Source of the DNA: Gari tellinella
Taxonomy: Eukaryota; Mollusca; Bivalvia; Cardiida; Psammobiidae
DNA length: 64,000 nucleotides
Assembly: GCA_922989275.2 (NCBI GenBank)
Contig: OV277857.1
Location: forward strand, 7,068,001-7,132,000
Direction: 5' to 3'
Notes under the pieces: model-generated
The model's input: the letters and a program-made list of their open reading frames with translations, nothing else
Databases searched by the model: none
What the model was told of the DNA's origin: nothing
Part shown: piece after piece, positions 9,418-19,601 of the stretch
Position numbering within the stretch: position 1 is the first letter of the stretch
How the letters are laid out: the number at the start of each line of letters is the position of its first letter
Position numbers and translations under genes: made by a program

Positions 9418-9564
9418 CTGAGTAGAAGATTAGTCCGTTACTGTAGGTGGTCCTAAACCTGAGACTGAGAATGTCCTTTCCGCTCTCTATTGGTCCCCCG
9501 CCGTTAGTGAGGTCATAGGACAAATACTGGGTACCATGAAACATAGCTTCCGTTGGCTTCTTCT
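9418..9564 (-). CDS. laminin-G (LNS) domain exon, N-terminal part
   Basis: This 147-nt exon reads KKPTEAMFHGTQYLSYDL, then SGKDILSLRFRTTYSNGLIF and YSG. That is the start of a laminin-G domain: strand A/B 'ATFxGxxYLSYDL', then 'ISLxFRTxxxxGLIFYSG' as in neurexin LNS domains. The acceptor TATTTCCAG precedes it on the minus strand. It begins with two bases of a split codon (AG) and ends with one base (G), which joins the GT at the start of the exon at 6495-6655 to make Gly in YSGKDKDY. The donor is CAG followed by GTACAATGG, of which only GTA is host sequence. The previous exon, which should end with one base and probably encodes an EGF or linker segment, was not securely found. Confidence 0.85.
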
Positions 9565-9652
9565 CTGGAAATATAGAAAATAAGAATGTTACTGGCTAGT
9601 CATATTTGAATTCTAAAACCGTTCATAAGGAAACGGAATAATTATACAGTCG

Positions 9653-9876
9653 TTTACCCCTTCACTGCCTTACCCGGAGTACAATAGTTATTTGAAAATA
9701 ATTTGAAGCCTTATCAGACGCCGCGTCACGTGGCGTCTGATCTGGATTCAAACTGTTTGACACTCATTTCTATATTTCTTATGTCAAATATAATGTTCCT
9801 AAATTCTAAATTTGAGAAATAAAAGCAGACGTCACTTGTTGAAAAATTGATGACGTCATGGCAGTGAAGGGGTTAA
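9653..9876 (-). mobile_element. Family B MITE, copy B3
   Basis: TTTACCCCTTCACTGCC at the left and GGCAGTGAAGGGGTTAA at the right. The core is GACGCCGCGTCACGTGGCGTC; a TGACGTCA lies just inside the right end. Confidence 0.8.
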
Positions 9877-9994
9877 GACATGCTGGTACATGTACTGAAT
9901 GTTAACTGACAGTGAAATATAAGTAATAGGTCATGTTTCCATATAGTTCACTGACTCTTGAAGTAACGTGTTTTGTGTAAACAATTCCGAGATA

Positions 9995-10165
9995 CAGTGG
10001 CAAAGCTGTTTTGATGTCCATTGCAAACAGTTTGGAGTCTGATCAGGCTCCAAACTGTTTTTCAGACAAAAAGAAAGACATTTAAAAAGGCTGTGTTTTT
10101 CTCTTTTTTATTGCAATGCGTTTGGGTTTCGTTTACTTTTATAAGGGAAAGAAACAACCTGGAAA
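9995..10165 (-). mobile_element. Family A relic
   Basis: CAGTGGCAAAGC, a core shortened to GCAAACAGTTTGGAGTCTGA and CAGGCTCCAAACTGTTT, and GCGTTTGGGTTTCG with AAGGGAAAGAA. The loop and inner stem are deleted. Confidence 0.6.
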
Positions 10166-10568
10166 GGTTGTCTTGTGGGAAAGCTATGCAAATTAGTTAT
10201 ATTTTCGATTACAAGTAAAGATATTGTTTCAGCTTTGAGATATGCATGGAGCAGTCTACGGTATAATCGAATTACCTTAAAAGATAAACTAATTTCCAAT
10301 GAAATGGTTTAGTTTCTAAGAGGCACAGGGGAATAATTTCAAACGAATATCTAGGCAACCCAAATTAAGTCATTTAAAGTAATGATTTTTAAAACAATTA
10401 CTAAATACATCCAACTTTCGGATTCGCAACAGCTGAAGCCTAAAATGAGTTTTTGAAAAACCACAAAGATCGATACATGTATAAAGTGCAGATGCACCAA
10501 TGTATTCGTACTGTCTCAGGGAATGCTTTTTCAACAATCAATGTTTTTCCAAGAAATAGGGACTGAAT
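10166..10568. other. no gene recognised
   Basis: Unique-looking AT-rich sequence. I found no exon with domain similarity or clear splice pairs. Confidence 0.35.
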
Positions 10569-10748
10569 GCAGTGAAGCTTGCTTATAACGAATTGGATAT
10601 AACAAATATTATATATAACAAAACAAAATAATTTTATATTCCCCGTCGCTAATTAAGGTATATTAAAATGGTCCTAATATAACAAAAAAGGATATAACAA
10701 TAAAAATCAAGCAATCCCGAGGACTTCGTTATAAGTGAGATTCATTGC
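10569..10748. mobile_element. Family M MITE
   Basis: Imperfect TIRs: GCAGTGAAGCTTGCTTATAA at the left and TTATAAGTGAGATTCATTGC at the right. The interior is repeats of ATATAACAAA. No coding capacity. Confidence 0.65.
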
Positions 10749-10889
10749 AGGTACATGTATTTAGTGTGATACTAAACGTACTGAAAAACGACCCCATTGG
10801 ACGACTTGCATCCGACCATTATCGAATAGACAGAGTGTATCCGCATTCTGATCTTAGTCAGTCCAGTTTGCAATTTTGCAATATATTTC

Positions 10890-11052
10890 AGAAAAACAAC
10901 CATTCATAGCTATAAATGAATAGAGAAAACATATTTGAAACTAGAATTGTCTATTAAATTTTTCAGAAGGTGTTTATACTACTAGAGCGCGGAACTCATT
11001 CACCCCTGAAACCCCTGATCTATTACTCCTTTAGGAGCCCTCTGATCTGGGT
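10890..11052 (-). mobile_element. Family C relic
   Basis: AAAAACAACCATTCATAG, AACTAGAATTGTCTATT and a half core CCTTTAGGAGCCCTCTGATC are C-family strings in disturbed order. Confidence 0.4.
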
Positions 11053-11189
11053 ATGTCCTACATGTATTTGCAAAGAACAGTTTTACTTTTCCCAGCTACA
11101 ACGTCTGTAAAGGGTAAGTATACTCTTTGCCATGATCCAATGAGTTACTGCAAAAAAATGCAATGCAAGAAGGAAATAGTTCCACTTCA

Positions 11190-11262
11190 TGCAAACAGTT
11201 TAGATTCCGATCAGACGCCGCGTATCGCGGCGTCTGATCTGAATCTTAACTGTTTGACACCA
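11190..11262. repeat. solitary palindromic core
   Basis: GCAAACAGTTTAGATTCC, GATCAGACGCCGCG, TATCGCGGCGTCTGATC and TTAACTGTTTGAC form a near-perfect hairpin without recognisable family ends. Confidence 0.6.
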
Positions 11263-11321
11263 ATCTCAATGTTTCCTGAGTAAAAAACGCATATAAAATT
11301 CAAAATGTTATAAGTAAGGGT

Positions 11322-11412
11322 AGAAATCCGAATATTTGAGTAAAAAAACATAGATCTGGAGAAATTAAGAAAATCCGAACATTTCGGAAAAATCCGGAGA
11401 TATGGCAGCCCT
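11322..11412 (-). mobile_element. Family P end fragment (CAGGGCTGCC-type)
   Basis: GGAAAAATCCGGAGATATGG then CAGCCCTATA matches the right terminus of the element at 45733-45977. Confidence 0.5.
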
Positions 11413-11485
11413 ATAGTATGATAAAGGTGGATTGGATCACCCAATGCTCCTGCTTTGAGGTCGTAAAACTCGCGTTAGATTTACA

Positions 11486-11704
11486 TTAACCTATATCCGG
11501 TCATATTATCGTCTGCTTTGAAACTATCGTCTGCCAAATTTGTTAAAATAAGATATATATATATAAATAAAGTTAACAAGGAAACCTAAATTCGAGTGTC
11601 AAACAGTTTGAATCCAGATCAGACGCCGTGTAACGCGGCGTCTGATCTGGATCAAAACTATTTGCAAATACCAGCTTAGTCGCCATCGGCTGGCAATGGG
11701 TTAA
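11486..11704 (+). mobile_element. Family B/F-like MITE, copy B4
   Basis: TTAACCTATATCCGGTC to CTGGCAATGGGTTAA. Two TCGTCTGC boxes lie in the left part and a near-perfect GACGCCGTGTAACGCGGCGTC core at 11620-11645. Confidence 0.7.
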
Positions 11705-12018
11705 TTCTTATCTTGCTGATTTGTTGGTTGCTTGAAATTGTCGTATGCAAAGAATATAAAACTCATTTTGTCAGAACCAAACTAACCTGATGATAGTTTA
11801 ATACTTTTGTCAAACAACTTTGGATACTGGTGAGGCATAGAGTAGCATGGAACTATTCTGTGTCCAAAATTGTTTGCAATGCAATACACGTTGGAGAAGG
11901 GTCAAAACTGCAAACTTTTGATCCGTCGACTTGAATTATTGATACGAAACGTGAATCCCTTTGTATGTCTCTTTCATCAATTTATTCAACACTTCATTAA
12001 TTCCCTCAAGATAGCCTA

Positions 12019-12254
12019 CAGTGGAGAATATGGCATCCATTCTCCTTTTAAACAAAACGAAGCGCCAACGCAAAACAATAAAATGAAAAAAAAATGAAGT
12101 ATGAAATTTCTGTAAATTATTTTTTCCGAGTGGCAAACAATTTGGAGCCTGATCAGACGCCGGGTAACCCAGCGTCTGATCTGGTATCGTTGCCAAATAC
12201 TTAAGTTTTAAGCATTATCGCATTTATTGGGAAGGAATAGCGTCTTCTCCACTG
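12019..12254 (+). mobile_element. Family A MITE, copy A11
   Basis: TA-flanked, diverged in the arms (CCATTCTCCTTTTAAAC). Core with GGGTAACCCAGCG. Confidence 0.8.
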
Positions 12255-12666
12255 TACAATAAATAGCGATAGAACAAGTCGCTCTTTCCGTGTCGTCTAT
12301 GAAAGATTGCAATCAAATCCTTTTACATTGTAAACGAGGATCGGCTCTTTCACTTCTTTAACTTATGTGGGTTATGATATATGCCATCCTGTTACTGCAA
12401 AGCCAGCTTTGCAACGTCCAAAACAGTGCAAGACTAGCGTTAAGTTATATTGTTGTTGTTTTTTTCCAAGCTTTATTGGTTGTTTTGTTTTGTTTTTTTA
12501 AAACATTCAGCATTAACATTGTTAACATGTGCACTTGTCGATTAAGAACTTGAGATCTGGATCTACATTATTTTCTTATATCTCAACAATCGTGTTATAT
12601 GTGGCTGTTAATGCATTACAGTATGTACATTTACATGAGTGTAATCATTTGTATACCAATCGATTA

Positions 12667-13024
12667 CAGCCCCCCTCTCTGCAACGACACCAAATGTGAG
12701 ACAAAATACGTGTGAGTTGTTCGGAGGGAGTCGTTATAAGGAAGGAGCTTGGCTTACATTGCAAACAGCTTGATTCCAGATCAGAAGCCGCGTTACGCGG
12801 GTTCTGATCTTGATTCAAGCTGTTTGCCACTCGGTATTTCATTCATTATATCCAAATTTACACTTATATGTAACTTTGAGATAAAGAGCAGACGACAAAT
12901 TTAAGCAAACGGCATTGCAGCCATGCAAAGGTTGGACATAAAAGTCTTATTTGGGACACAGCGGCAAGCGTTGTTGTAATGAGGGAGTCGTTGTTGTGAG
13001 GGCCTTTGAAGGGAGGGAGCACTG
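12667..13024 (+). mobile_element. Family D MITE, copy D3 (full length)
   Basis: TA then CAGCCCCCCTCTCTGC at the left; GGGAGGGAGCACTG then TA at the right. The core is at 12760-12830, with CGCGTTACGCG flanked by AGAAGCC/GGTTCT changes. GCAGACGAC box at 12889. Confidence 0.82.
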
Positions 13025-13063
13025 TACTATCTGCTTATGATGTTTCGTCTATCATTGTTTTAC

Positions 13064-13135
13064 GCCCATTTCCCATCTGTCTCTATCAGAACCATCGACG
13101 ACGGTTTGGGTGAAAAGTTCAAACGAATATCATGT
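13064..13135 (-). CDS. candidate short exon, laminin-G-like (tentative)
   Basis: On the minus strand a good polypyrimidine tract and acceptor (TCTCTGTCGTTTGCAG) precede 72 nt that stay open in one frame and end at GC followed by GTAAAA. The translation HDIRLNFSPKPSSMVLIETD then GKW resembles the 'I.L.F.P.P.G.LL' strands near the start of a laminin-G domain. Both boundaries are phase 2, so it cannot join the exon at 9418-9564 directly and at least one further exon would be needed. It may be chance. Confidence 0.28.
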
Positions 13136-13239
13136 CTGCAAACGACAGAGACACCATATAGCCTATAGCCATTACTGGCTGAGAATTATCCAGTCGGATT
13201 CGATCGCTCATACAATGAGAGATGATTGGAGTCGGTAAA

Positions 13240-13440
13240 CAGTCGAGCTTCGATATCTCGAACTCGGTTAAGTTGAACATACCCGTATTTCAAAGTTAAA
13301 ACGCGGCTAAGCCGCGTTTTAACTTTGAAACACGGGTATGTTCACCTAAACCAAGCTTGAAATAACATTATAAGGCAAATATATTTTTTCAAATGTCAGA
13401 TAATTCGAGTTAAGCGAGTCGATATATCGAAGTTCGACTG
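13240..13440. mobile_element. Family H MITE, copy H2
   Basis: Terminal inverted repeats CAGTCGAGCTTCGATATCTC and GATATATCGAAGTTCGACTG. The inner palindrome is AAACGCGGCTAAGCCGCGTTT with ACATACCCGTATTTCAAAG arms. Confidence 0.75.
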
Positions 13441-13462
13441 TATTTGTATTGCATTGAACGCC

Positions 13463-13730
13463 TTAACTGCCATGACGTCATCAATTCCGAAACAATTATT
13501 GTCTGCTTTTATATTTCTCAAATTTAAATTTCTAGGTACATGTATTTGACTGATCAAATATGGAAAGGAATTGTATTCAGTTTGGATCCTGATCAGACGC
13601 CCTGTTACGCGGCGTCTGATCAGGTTCCGAACTGTTTGAAAATTACCATTGTACCTGGAGCTACATGCACATGTATAAGGTAGTGAAAGGGGTCCGATGA
13701 ATCCTCGGGGCAAAGCAGTGAAGGGGTTAA
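13463..13730 (+). mobile_element. Family B MITE, copy B5
   Basis: TTAACTGCCATGACGTCATC to GCAGTGAAGGGGTTAA. Its last TTAA is also the first of the next copy. Core GACGCCCTGTTACGCGGCGTC. Confidence 0.75.
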
Positions 13731-13941
13731 CCCCTTCATTGCCTTACCCTTACACTGAGTACATGTATATGTACAATGGTTATTTTCAAAACAATTTGGA
13801 TCATAATGCGGCGTCTAATCATGATTAAACTGGCACTTATTTCAATATTTCGGATGTCAAAATATATGAAATTTTCGATTTGAGAAAAAAGCAGACGACA
13901 ATTATTTAAAGCACGTGACGTCATGGCAGTGAAGGGTTTAA
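13727..13941 (-). mobile_element. Family B MITE, copy B6
   Basis: TTAACCCCTTCATTGCC to GGCAGTGAAGGGTTTAA. The core has lost most of one arm (GATCATAATGCGGCGTCTAA). Confidence 0.72.
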
Positions 13942-13944
13942 AGC

Positions 13945-14366
13945 AAACCAATTCCAAGAAATTGTCTCCGATTGGAAATCACATTCCGTAGTGACTCACG
14001 TGCATGACAAACGACTCGAGTGGAATGTCACTCATTATTTTTGTCGAATTAAATCTAATTAGATTGCACGAAATGCCAAGTATTCAATTGTAAACTCTTC
14101 CATATTTTCCATATCTTTAGATTAAAGCGCACGAGTTATATCCCTGGTTCGTTTGTCACAGAGTTATTGTTTTTGCATTGCCTGCATTGACAAAGTCTGC
14201 AATGACATTTATTTCAAGTAGGCTGTAGGGAAAATCAAATGTTCTTGGCGGAGAGATTCGAAAGAATGAAACTGATAACAATTTTCAATCTAATATTTGA
14301 CGCACAGTAAACCAGCGCTATTAAATTAACTCAACACGAAACTAGTTTATGATGTTTTAGAGTGAG
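13945..14366. other. no gene recognised
   Basis: Unique AT-rich sequence with no repeat family motif and no convincing exon. Confidence 0.35.
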
Positions 14367-14368
14367 AG

Positions 14369-14449
14369 TTGCTTAAAGCAAGATAAAGTAAAGCAAAACG
14401 TTCCTTTAGGAACGTTTTGCTTTACTTTTACTCAGCTTTAAGCTGTTGC
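14369..14449. repeat. Family G hairpin, variant
   Basis: GCTTAAAGCAAGATAAAGTA, then AAAACGTTCC/GGAACGTTTT at the centre, and TTTTACTCAGCTTTAAGC. It resembles the AAAGCAG...CTGCTTT hairpin of family G. Confidence 0.6.
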
Positions 14450-14839
14450 CTGTATTTATTATTTTAGTTGAGTCTTTTTTGGTGGGGGTCGTAATATTTA
14501 GAGTTTATTGTACTCGAAACACTCTTTAGAATAATGTTATTGGTACACTGAAAATCCCAACAGACGTTGGTGCATTTCATTTAAATATGGATTTGCTTTA
14601 AATCAATCATTCCAACTAGAGAATGCATTTTGATCCCATAGGGCACCCGATACACGTTTGATAGATAGTACTGAATGAGTTCTTAATTGAACCTTACTCT
14701 TAACCCTTTGAACGTCATCTGCTAAATATGTGCTCTGCTATCAATTCGAAACGCATCCGTTCTTTTCCGCATTTAACCCAAGTATGCCAAGTGAAATCTT
14801 CAATTCTTGTACATGTACATGTATATTGGATAGTGGATA

Positions 14840-15083
14840 CAGTGGAGAATCTGTTATTCTTTCCCAATAAACGCGTTTACGCTAAAACTATTTTTGCAGT
14901 GCAAACAGTTTGGAGCCAGATCAGACGCCGGGTAACCCGGCGTCTGATCAGGCTCCAAACTGTTTGCCACCAAGATAAACATGAAATATCAGAATTGTCC
15001 AAAAGTTATTCTTTTCTACGTTTTAGTGCTTTGCGTTTGCGTACGTTTCGTTTAAACGGGAAAGAATAACAGATTCTCCACTG
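14840..15083 (-). mobile_element. Family A MITE, copy A12, with 24-bp flanking repeats
   Basis: Complete, TA-flanked. Direct repeats at 14816-14839 and 15084-15107 (23 of 24 matching, both starting and ending in TA) enclose it. Confidence 0.9.
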
Positions 15084-15159
15084 TATATGTATATTGGATA
15101 GTGGATACGTGTACGATATAAAAGTTTCATTTTCGTTTTGTTTTATATTGCAATTCCTA

Positions 15160-15242
15160 TCAGCAAACAGTGTTAACTCTGATCAGAGTCTACACTGTTT
15201 GCCTATGTCCCTTTAAAGGGACGCTAGGCACAAATAGGTTAA
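15160..15242. mobile_element. Family C-like short core
   Basis: CAAACAGTGTTAACTCTGAT, CAGAGTCTACACTGTTTG and AATAGGTTAA; the inner stem is missing. Confidence 0.5.
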
Positions 15243-15367
15243 TATTATGTAGATATATAGCGATTAGTATGGTGCTGTTAAAATCAGTTAAACATTCTTT
15301 GTAACTAATACTATTGCATTTAATGTTACAAACAAACTATTGCATAGCTAATGAAAGGAACACATAT

Positions 15368-15577
15368 CACGCGGCGTATGATCTGGGTTCAATTTTTCTT
15401 CACTCGTCATTAATGTTTTTCTGTCAAAATTTCCAATATGTAAATTTGAGAAAAACAGGAGATGTTATTGCAACAGTGAAACGTTTGGATATATTCATCT
15501 TGTTTGGGGAGCAGCCGCAAGCGTTGTTGTTAAGAAGGAATCGTGGTCCAGATGGCCGTTGTGTGGAGGAAGCACTG
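15368..15577 (+). mobile_element. Family D 3' part, copy D4
   Basis: Begins within the core (CGCGGCGTATGATCTGGG), continues with ACTCGTCATTAATG and AAGCGTTGTTGTTAAG, and ends GGAGGAAGCACTG then TA. Confidence 0.72.
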
Positions 15578-15589
15578 TACTACATTGAG

Positions 15590-15795
15590 CAGTTTTAGGT
15601 GTACCTCTAGGCAAACAGTTTTGATCTCAGATCAGGCCCCACAATGTGGGGCCTGATCTGAGATCAAAACTGTTTGCAGCAAAGTCAATATTCTATCAGA
15701 AACTGCTAAAATCGTTTGCAAATATTTAAGTTATACCCGCTGCAGACGACATTTTAAAATGGCCACCAAATATTACCAAGCATACAATGGGTTAA
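15590..15795 (+). mobile_element. Family E MITE, copy E1
   Basis: Carries a perfect palindrome CAAACAGTTTTGATCTCAGA, TCAGGCCCCACAATGTGGGG and its inverse. GCAGACGAC follows, and the element ends AATGGGTTAA. The left end is truncated next to D4. Confidence 0.75.
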
Positions 15796-16104
15796 CACAG
15801 GATCTACAGTGTAAATATTTCCTCCTATCTCTTACGCTTCCAAACACGGCGGTCAATACTGACGACCATCAGTAGCAAGTATCGATAAAAGCTAGGTCAC
15901 AGGGTTAATAGAAAAGTCCAATCGTGTTATTTCGGTATTCATAGGCTTGAGGAACAGAGTTTAATCAGCTCTGTATCAGTTGTGTTTTGGCCATTGAAAC
16001 CCACATATACCAAACACAGTAAACTTATATTAACTCTTTCGATGCCAAGTGTTTTCGTCTTCATTTACCTTTTTCCCGCCAAAATATCTTCTGCACTGGA
16101 AATG

Positions 16105-16240
16105 TTGTCTGTAGTATCTTAAAGCTTTTGATTGAGTATGCCTATGCTCAAATCTGACCAATCAATTGTTTGGGAACGCAATTAGACTCATCTCAGACGC
16201 TTTATAACATTGGGCCCTGTTTAAAAATGATTTTCAAAGG
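16105..16240. mobile_element. Family J MITE, copy J1
   Basis: AGCTTTTGATTGAG, GCTCAAATCTGACCAATCAA and GACGCTTTATAACATTGGG match the palindromic element at 19048-19187. Confidence 0.55.
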
Positions 16241-16251
16241 AAAACATATTA

Positions 16252-16339
16252 GCTCGGTAGGTTTCATACCGGGGACACGGTATGCACGGGCGGATAACAA
16301 ATAGAGAGTCAAAGGTCTTAACCACTCGGCCAGTCGGTC
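16252..16339 (-). tRNA. tRNA-like sequence (pseudogene or SINE head)
   Basis: On the minus strand GACCGACTGGCCGAGTGGTT resembles a class II tRNA D-arm with A box, and GGTATGAAACC is a worn B box. Its length fits a Ser/Leu-type ancestor. There is no intact acceptor stem. Confidence 0.45.
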
Positions 16340-16664
16340 ATTTATTTATCGGTGTTTTTAACCTACTTTAGAGTACAGCGAGGGGATATACATTACTTTT
16401 TCTGTTTATGCCTGTGCAAACGATGGAAAAATGATTTACTCAGTCTATTGGATAGAACTGACTGCAAAAGCGAAGAAAGATATCTAAAAAATTTAAAATC
16501 TAATGACTTTTCATGAGGATGTGTTTTAGACATATCATATTACTCTAATGCCAGACGCACGATAATGCTACACAATTGCTTTTATTTGAGTATTTTCTTT
16601 TTGGTTTGCAAAAACTCCATTTTGTCAGTCGTTTTAAAACTGAAACCTATGAAATAGTAGACGT

Positions 16665-16881
16665 TAACACTCACGCATTGTATGCTGGGTAATATTTGGC
16701 GGCCATTTTTAAATGTCGTTTGCAGCGGGTATAACTCAAATATTTGAAAAGATTTTAGCAGTTTCTGATAGAATATTAACTTAGCTGCAAACAGTTTTGA
16801 TATCAGATTAGGCCCCACATGAGATCAAAGCTGTTTGCCTAAAGGTACACCTAAAAGTGTATCACGCACAAAATGGGTTAA
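16665..16881 (-). mobile_element. Family E MITE, copy E2 (full length)
   Basis: TTAACACTCACGCATTG to CACAAAATGGGTTAA. The core has lost inner bases (GGCCCCACATGAGATC). Confidence 0.7.
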
Positions 16882-16910
16882 CGCATTCATCGTTATGATT
16901 ATCGTGAGGT

Positions 16911-17108
16911 TTTATTCCCCTTCATTGTCAATTTGTCGTCTGTTTCAATTACTTTGCCTGTTATATCGTTTCAAAGTTAGATCTAAGACAGTGTGACTCA
17001 CGAAATTCCAAAACGGATGTCAAACAGTTTGGATCTTGACCAGACGCCGCGATACATGTAACAGTTTTCTAAAACGCCTTTTGGGCGTCATTGGCAGTGA
17101 AAGGGTTA
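16911..17108 (+). mobile_element. Family B MITE, copy B7
   Basis: TTTATTCCCCTTCATTGTC, GTCGTCTGTTTCAAT, GTCAAACAGTTTGGATC and GGCAGTGAAAGGGTTAA. The right half of the core is deleted. Confidence 0.7.
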
Positions 17109-17283
17109 AATAGGTCAAGTGCCAATTTTTAATTTTTAATTTAATTTCAAGGCACAAGCGACATTCTTGATTTGAATAATGTATTAAATTAAAATACAGT
17201 GTTAAGATATTGTTATAGTTATTTTCTCTAAATCTAATTAACATCCCACTTAACAATAAACCTGCTATATAATGTTGTCTGTT

Positions 17284-17500
17284 TTAACCCTTTCCCCTTA
17301 TAAGTGCCTTTTAACACAAGTAATAATTCCTGACTGGAGAAAATAGTTCCAATTTTTGCATATACATGTACATAAAATTGCTATATCCAAGTAGATGGAA
17401 GTTTCAAGCGGGCTGAAAGTAAAGCGGAATGTGCCTTAAGGCGCATTCCGTTTACGTTCAACCTGCTTTAAGTGGACACCTATCTTCAAAACCAGAAGCA
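17284..17500 (-). mobile_element. Family G element, inverted
   Basis: TTAACCCTTTCCCC with GTGCCTTTTA, then the hairpin GCTGAAAGTAAAGCGGAATG and its inverse ending CTGCTTTAAG at 17477. The far end is not clear. Confidence 0.6.
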
Positions 17501-17582
17501 TGTTATGTGGTAAAGCGTTACAAGTATATCTTGCAAACGCAACATTGGCACGTATTAACTGAACTGATGTGAGTCACAGATA

Positions 17583-17829
17583 CAGTGAATAAAACGTTAT
17601 TCTCTCCCAATAAACGCGTTTACACTAAAACTAATACTTCTATGGCAAACCGTTTGGAGCCAGATCAGACGCCGGATAACCCGGCGTCTGATCAGGCTCC
17701 AACCCGTTTGCCACTCAGGTTATCATGAATTGTCAGAGTTATCTAAAAGTTGTACTTTTCTACGTTTTAGTACTTTGCGTTTGCGTTTCGTTTGCGTTGA
17801 AATGGGAAAGAATAACGTTTTATCCACTA
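17583..17829 (-). mobile_element. Family A MITE, copy A13
   Basis: Complete and TA-flanked; starts CAGTGAATAAAACG and ends TTTATCCACTA. Confidence 0.85.
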
Positions 17830-18034
17830 TAGCACAAATGACATTGTCGTCCTAGAGATCGGACTTGCCAGGAACAACACAGTTCCATGTCGCGTGATGC
17901 CATAAACAGACCAATCAATAAATACTTATTAAAGAGAAAAATGAAAGATCAACATCCTCTCGTCTAATGCCTGTCAAAAATTTAAATGCTTGAATGGACA
18001 GTTGTAACCCTATTGCAAATTGCAAATTCCTATA

Positions 18035-18180
18035 ACTCCCCGCACCCGTGAAACTTCAAATAAACAATTCCAGTTTCAAAATTGAAGTTATGTCAATTTT
18101 TCACTATTTAAACATGTTTTTCACAATATTGCGAAATGACAAACAGTGTAGATCCAGATCAGTTGTCAAATACAGGGGAT
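18035..18180 (-). mobile_element. Family C part
   Basis: GTGAAACTTCAAATAAACAA, AATTGAAGTTATGTCAAT and GACAAACAGTGTAGATCC; the core stops after GATCAG. Confidence 0.5.
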
Positions 18181-18230
18181 CTCTATGAGGGATAGGTAAG
18201 TCCGCTGAAAGACGTTTCTATGGAGAAAAT

Positions 18231-18466
18231 GGTTAAGCACATACATTTATCCATGTCTCGAGCAAAGCTCTCAATAACGTCATAAAGCGCATTCGCAAAT
18301 AGTATTGAACCTGTTCAGTCGCCGCGTTATGCGGCGTCTGATCAGAGTCATAATTGCTTGTCACTTGTTTTGAAATAACGTCAATTATACTATTACATTT
18401 AACCCTGAAACGATATTGCAGACAACAATACTGAAGCAGACGGCAGTATGATAATGAAGGGGTAAA
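18231..18466 (-). mobile_element. Family B MITE, copy B8
   Basis: Worn left end, core CGCCGCGTTATGCGGCGTC at 18320-18340, GCAGACAACAATACTGAAGC and the right end AATGAAGGGGTAAA. Confidence 0.65.
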
Positions 18467-18538
18467 GATACCACGATCAGATTGATCATGAGGGTGAAAT
18501 TGCATTGGAATATGTACCGATATTACGTTTTAGTTGTA

Positions 18539-18770
18539 CAGTGAAGAAAACGTAATTCTTTTCCAATAAACGCGTTTACGTTAAAACTATTATTTCTATT
18601 GCAAACGGTTTTGAGCGTGATCAGACGCCGGGTAACTGCTCCAAACTGTTTGCCACCAAGATAAACATGAATTATCATAATTGTCAAAAGGTTGCACTTT
18701 TCTACGTGTTAGTATTTTGCGTTTGCGTTTCGTTTCGTTTAAACGGGAAAGAATAACGTAATATCCACTG
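18539..18770 (-). mobile_element. Family A MITE, copy A14
   Basis: Starts CAGTGAAGAAAACG and ends GTAATATCCACTG. The core is shortened to CGCCGGGTAACTGCTCC. Confidence 0.82.
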
Positions 18771-19047
18771 AAAATACAGTTCTAAGCCGAATCAGCTCTA
18801 TGAGATAATTCAAATTGTAGTTTCACGTGACGCCATTTCATTTACAGTCAACCTGTTTCATGAAACATTAACCACGCTTCAGGTGAATAATGATCAAACT
18901 CGGTGTAAACTTCACTCACACACCGCCGAAATCAATACCATACTCTCAAACTTGAACGGGAAGTATGGAACTAACAGAATCTTACCAGACACAATCACCG
19001 TACCATAGATTGACGACTGATCTGGATCTTCACTGTGTGCTCAGGGT

Positions 19048-19187
19048 CCAAGGTTATAAAGTTTTTAAGCTGAGTCTTAAGTCGTTTTCAAGCATTTGAT
19101 TGGTCAGATTTGAGCCCAGGCTCAAATCTGACCAATCAAATGCTTGAGAATACCCTTAGACTCAAATCAAACGCTTTATAACCTTGG
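19048..19187. mobile_element. Family J palindromic element, copy J2
   Basis: The two arms start CCAAGGTTATAAAG and end CTTTATAACCTTGG. The centre, CAGATTTGAGCCCAGGCTC then AAATCTG, pairs perfectly. The whole unit can form one hairpin of about 70 bp. Confidence 0.7.
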
Positions 19188-19328
19188 CGCCGGGACAAGT
19201 GTACTCTTAACATGTAAACTGTTTTGTATAGGATATAATTATAACGAGAATTATGTTTGCATAGGTTTAAAAAAAAATACTAACTGACGGTTTATTAAAC
19301 CTTCTTCCATGATTATTGCTGTATATTA

Positions 19329-19564
19329 CAGTGGAGAAAACGTTATTCTTTCCCGTTTAAACGAAACGAAACGCAAACGCAAAACACTAAAACGTAGAAA
19401 AGTGCAACTTTTAGACAATTCTGATAATTGATGTTTATATTGGTGGCAAACAGTTTGAAGCCAGATCAGACGCCGCGTCTGATCTGGCTCCAAACTGTTT
19501 GAAATAGAAATAATAGTTTTAGCGTAAACGCGTTTATTGGGAAAGAATAATGTTTTCTCCACTG
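19329..19564 (+). mobile_element. Family A MITE, copy A15
   Basis: Complete, TA-flanked, TIR CAGTGGAGAAAACG. The loop is deleted so the core meets at GACGCCGCGTC. Confidence 0.87.
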
Positions 19565-19601
19565 TATGATAATGTTGTTTGTGGACCATATGAAATAAAG
19601 T

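Noticed and set aside
18960..19040. Candidate minus-strand exon ending TCTG with a GTAAGA donor.
   Set aside because: Its upstream half is a worn family C core (ACAGTGAAGATCCAGATCAG), so the reading frame is not trustworthy.
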